A DNA stretch of 45,495 bases from Bacteroidia bacterium (GTDB lineage: Bacteria; Bacteroidota; Bacteroidia; NS11-12g; UBA9320), in the NCBI GenBank assembly GCA_028247315.1, contig JAOKFZ010000012.1:1-45495 (forward strand), read 5' to 3'. Below the pieces are notes generated by a model, which made no database searches, was not told the origin of the DNA, and was given only the letters and a program-made list of their open reading frames with translations. This document shows, piece after piece, positions 43,205 through 45,495 of the stretch. Both the position numbers and the translations under genes were made by a program. Within the stretch, counting starts at the first letter, position 1. Each line of letters opens with the position of its first letter.

Positions 43205-44319
43205 AAACGTTGGTCTAGTTTTTTGATAATGCTATTTTTCCACGGCAAAAAATTATCTGCCAATATATGCTTGCGTGCTTCTGTTACAAGCCACAAGTAA
43301 AACTTAAGGTTATGCTCACTTGCAATTTGTGCTGCGAGGTACTCTTTTGCTTTAAAAAGGTGCTTTAGGTACGCTTTGCTGTACTGTGGGGTATGCTCAT
43401 CATCTACAGCGGAGTAATCGTCTTCCCACTTTTTGTTACGCATATTCATGGTACCCTCTTTGGTGAAAAGCATTCCATTTCTTGCATTACGGGTAGGCAT
43501 TACACAGTCAAACATATCTACGCCCAGGTGTATGCACTCGAGCAAGTTTGCTGGCGTCCCCACTCCCATAAGATAACGTGGCTTATCCTCGGGTATAATA
43601 GCGGTAATTTGCTCGGTAATGCGGTACATATCCTCGTGCGGCTCGCCTACAGATAATCCGCCAATGGCTATACCGTCTGTATCGTGGTTTAGACAATACT
43701 CCGTGCTCTGCTCTCTTAAGTCACCAAATGTACTTCCTTGGATTATAGGGAATAGTTGCTGCGTATGCCCGTAATGAGGTTCTGTCTCGTTGAATCTTTT
43801 TATGCATCTGTCTAGCCAACGGTGAGTGGTGTGCATAGAGTTAGTGGCATATTCACGTGTAGCAGGATAGGGTGTACACTCATCAAAAGCCATAATGATA
43901 TCTGCTCCTATAGTCCGTTGAGTATCCATCACATTTTCGGGAGTAAACAGTAGCTTATGGCCATCAATGTGACTTCTGAAGATAACTCCTTCCTCGGTAA
44001 TCTTGCGTTGGTCTGAAATACTATATACCTGAAAGCCACCACTATCTGTAAGCATGGGTCTATCCCAATTGATAAACTTATGCAAACCACCTGCTCCTTT
44101 TATAATATCGAGACCTGGGCGTAAGTAAAGGTGGTAGGTATTGCCAAGTATAATTTTGGCATCTATGTTGTTTTTGAGGATTGCTTGATCTACGGTTTTT
44201 ACCGTACCCTGAGTACCTACAGGCATAAAAATAGGTGTAGGTATCTCGCCGTGGTCTGTAGTAATAAGACCCGCTCTAGCTTTTGTATCCCTCTCGGTGT
44301 GCTGAAGTTTGAAAAACAC
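43201..44319 (-). CDS. tgt: Tgt, tRNA-guanine transglycosylase
   Basis: Tgt exchanges guanine 34 in GUN anticodons for a queuosine precursor. The 372-residue TIM-barrel protein has PTPIFMPVGTQGTVKTVDQ, the catalytic aspartate region MLTDSGGFQVYSI, AFDECTPYPA, GIAIGGLSVGEPHEDMYR and VDMFDCVMPTRNARNG (second aspartate). The C-terminal zinc site is degenerate from the usual CxCxxC pattern: I see no CxC in the section ending KAYLKHLFKAKEYLAAQIAS, although an H-N-L-like helix remains. The start is GTG at 44319, overlapping the porT stop by one base (TAGTG). The QueA-type gene at 15595-16767 acts later in the same pathway. Confidence 0.94.
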   Translation of the reverse strand: MFFKLQHTERDTKARAGLITTDHGEIPTPIFMPVGTQGTVKTVDQAILKNNIDAKIILGNTYHLYLRPGLDIIKGAGGLHKFINWDRPMLTDSGGFQVYSISDQRKITEEGVIFRSHIDGHKLLFTPENVMDTQRTIGADIIMAFDECTPYPATREYATNSMHTTHRWLDRCIKRFNETEPHYGHTQQLFPIIQGSTFGDLREQSTEYCLNHDTDGIAIGGLSVGEPHEDMYRITEQITAIIPEDKPRYLMGVGTPANLLECIHLGVDMFDCVMPTRNARNGMLFTKEGTMNMRNKKWEDDYSAVDDEHTPQYSKAYLKHLFKAKEYLAAQIASEHNLKFYLWLVTEARKHILADNFLPWKNSIIKKLDQRL

Positions 44320-45017
44320 TATTGAAAAATAAGACTGAAAATTAATAGCTTGGGCGATACTCGCTCCACGCTACTTGCATATATGAAATTATCTGGCACT
44401 TTTTGGTTGCCAAGACCATTGCTAAGTTTTAACTCAGGGCTGAACTTAAAAAAATCGTAATAAAAATCGAAGCCGAAACCTACATCGTAGGAGAATGTAT
44501 TGGGATACAACGCTAAAATTGGCTTGGTATCGCTTCTATCTGTGTCAACATCACTCGTAAAGTCGAAACGATATGTAGCACCTGCCAATAGATACAAACG
44601 AGCATTTTTATGTCGCTTAGATTTGTATTCAAATGTAAGGGGAATCTCCATGTACGTAGCTTCCATCTCAGCTATTTTGGTATTGTCGTCTCCTGTAAAA
44701 TGGTAGTTCAGATCTCTTCGGGCAAACTGTATATTGAGCATTGTACGTAAATCCCAATGGTCGGCTAGTCTAAAATTGACCAATCCACCCAATCCAAAAC
44801 CAGGATAGTAAGTTGATTCTATTGACTTGAGGCTATCGTAGTTGAGGTTATTGTCTTTTACGGTAAACTTTAGTTTAGCCGTATTGCCCATTATACCAAA
44901 GCCAAAACGCACAGGTCTACGGTCGTACAATGGATTAATTTGCTGTGCTTGCACACTTAAGCCCAAGACCAACAGTATAACTACACCTATTATTTTATGC
45001 CTGTATATATTGAGCAT
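44319..45017 (-). CDS. porT: PorT-type outer-membrane beta-barrel protein (type IX secretion)
   Basis: This 232-residue exported protein has a signal peptide (about residues 1-25, ending VQAQ) and repeated amphipathic strands. It carries NPLYDRRPVRFGFGIMGNTA near the N-terminus, YYPGFGLGGLVNFRLADHWD, RLYLLAGATYRFDF and the aromatic C-terminal end expected of a beta-barrel. PorT was first found as a factor needed for gingipain export, and its gene lies beside ubiE in Flavobacteriia, as here. The family call is good, while its exact step in the type IX system is not known from sequence. It overlaps ubiE by 28 bases. Confidence 0.88.
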   Translation of the reverse strand: MLNIYRHKIIGVVILLVLGLSVQAQQINPLYDRRPVRFGFGIMGNTAKLKFTVKDNNLNYDSLKSIESTYYPGFGLGGLVNFRLADHWDLRTMLNIQFARRDLNYHFTGDDNTKIAEMEATYMEIPLTFEYKSKRHKNARLYLLAGATYRFDFTSDVDTDRSDTKPILALYPNTFSYDVGFGFDFYYDFFKFSPELKLSNGLGNQKVPDNFIYASSVERVSPKLLIFSLIFQ

Positions 45018-45495
45018 ACCCCAAATGTCAAACGACGGTCTTCTACTTTATCGTATGTGCACCCTCGCATTATATTTTTAAATTCATTGCCTTCTGGAAA
45101 AGCTCTCACAGATGCCGGCAAATAGGTATACGCAGCACTATCTCCAGATAACAGTTTCCCGAATAATGGTAAAAGTGTACGGTTATAGATATTGAAAAGT
45201 ATACCAAAAATTCCTTTGGGTTGTGTGAGTTCTAGTATCATAACTACTCCTCCGGATCTTAGTACTCTATGTATTTCAGAAAGTCCTTTTTCTAGATTCT
45301 CAAAATTTCTAACTCCGAAAGCTACTATAACAGCATCAAAAGAAGCGTCCTCGTATTTCAAATCTTCACTATCTCCAGAATCCAACCTCATATTGGTTAT
45401 TCCCTTAGCAGCAAGTTTCTTACGACCTATCTCAAGCATACCTTCAGATATGTCTACGCCAATTACCTCTTCTGGCTCCAGCGACAACGTAGCAA
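44990..45495 (-). CDS. ubiE: UbiE/MenG, demethylmenaquinone methyltransferase (partial, N-terminus beyond window)
   Basis: This enzyme methylates demethylmenaquinone to menaquinone with SAM. The visible 168 or so codons contain the SAM-fold motifs VIGVDISEGMLEIGRKKL, LRLDSGDSEDLKYE-like acidic segment and FDAVIVAFGVRNFENLEKGL, and the UbiE-specific end FGKLLSGDSAAYTYLPASVR and FTFGVCSIYTGI-like C-terminus (GVCSIYTGIK). The N-terminal portion, including the glycine-rich SAM loop, lies past 45495. It is the first gene in the window of the operon running to the M23 peptidase. Menaquinone is the likely electron acceptor for the NQR complex. Confidence 0.92.
   Translation of the reverse strand, partial: ATLSLEPEEVIGVDISEGMLEIGRKKLAAKGITNMRLDSGDSEDLKYEDASFDAVIVAFGVRNFENLEKGLSEIHRVLRSGGVVMILELTQPKGIFGILFNIYNRTLLPLFGKLLSGDSAAYTYLPASVRAFPEGNEFKNIMRGCTYDKVEDRRLTFGVCSIYTGIK

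Overview
The window is a chromosomal segment of a Bacteroidota bacterium, most likely class Flavobacteriia (a Flavobacteriales lineage with gliding or type IX secretion genes). The evidence is gldE/gldD, porT, a T9SS plug protein, a DUF4835/PorD-type protein, type A and type B T9SS C-terminal sorting domains, the tiny AURKAIP1/COX24-type protein, a complete Na+-NQR operon with ApbE, and upstream boxes matching the Bacteroidota promoter form TTG-N17..19-TAnnTTTG. I see no integrase, insertion sequence, CRISPR array, rRNA or phage module. This is mostly housekeeping DNA with a few local oddities.

Layout. 1-3.2 kb (minus): partial acyl-CoA dehydrogenase, a helix-hairpin-helix membrane protein and a serine-palmitoyltransferase-like enzyme. 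3.4-6.6 kb (plus): bamD-rpoZ-coaBC-porD operon. 6.6-7.9 kb (minus): hotdog thioesterase and aldose-1-epimerase-like protein. 8.2-13.0 kb (minus): a 1616-residue PKD-repeat surface protein containing a perfect 510-bp tandem duplication. 13.0-14.1 kb: no intact gene, but a probable small-gene relic and strong hairpins. 14.1-15.2 kb (plus): secreted endonuclease I. 15.5-17.9 kb (minus): dprA, a QueA-type gene and tRNA-Ala(GGC). 17.9-22.1 kb (minus): a small membrane protein, LytS/LytTR two-component pair, mazG and T9SS plug protein. 22.3 kb (plus): a small cysteine-rich membrane protein that looks like NqrM. 22.6-31.0 kb (minus): nqrABCDEF-apbE, then pepT. 31.1-32.3 kb (minus): MFS transporter. 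32.4-35.7 kb (minus): HU, TPR lipoprotein, AURKAIP1-type protein, rng, rlmH and a 91-residue protein, closed by a strong terminator. 35.8-39.3 kb (plus): mutY-ssb-gldE-gldD. 39.3-45.5 kb (minus): ubiE (partial)-porT-tgt-four-helix-bundle-lptF/G-truB-ribF-M23 peptidase, nearly all touching or overlapping.

How it fits together. The Na+-NQR operon, its flavin transferase ApbE, a candidate iron-maturation factor (NqrM-like), RibF (FMN/FAD supply) and UbiE/MenG (menaquinone supply) together cover a sodium-pumping respiratory entry complex and its cofactors. BamD, LptF/G, the PorD-, PorT- and plug-type proteins and GldD/E serve outer-membrane assembly and T9SS/gliding, and two T9SS cargo proteins are encoded in the same window. 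Tgt, the QueA-type protein, TruB, RlmH, RNase G and tRNA-Ala form an RNA-processing theme.

The observations most worth checking are the NqrM-like gene with its mirror-image promoter, a canonical intrinsic terminator buried in the signal-peptide codons of apbE, the exact 510-bp duplication, the absence of a conventional coaBC start codon, and a high share of GTG/TTG starts. No clearly new multi-gene system is evident.
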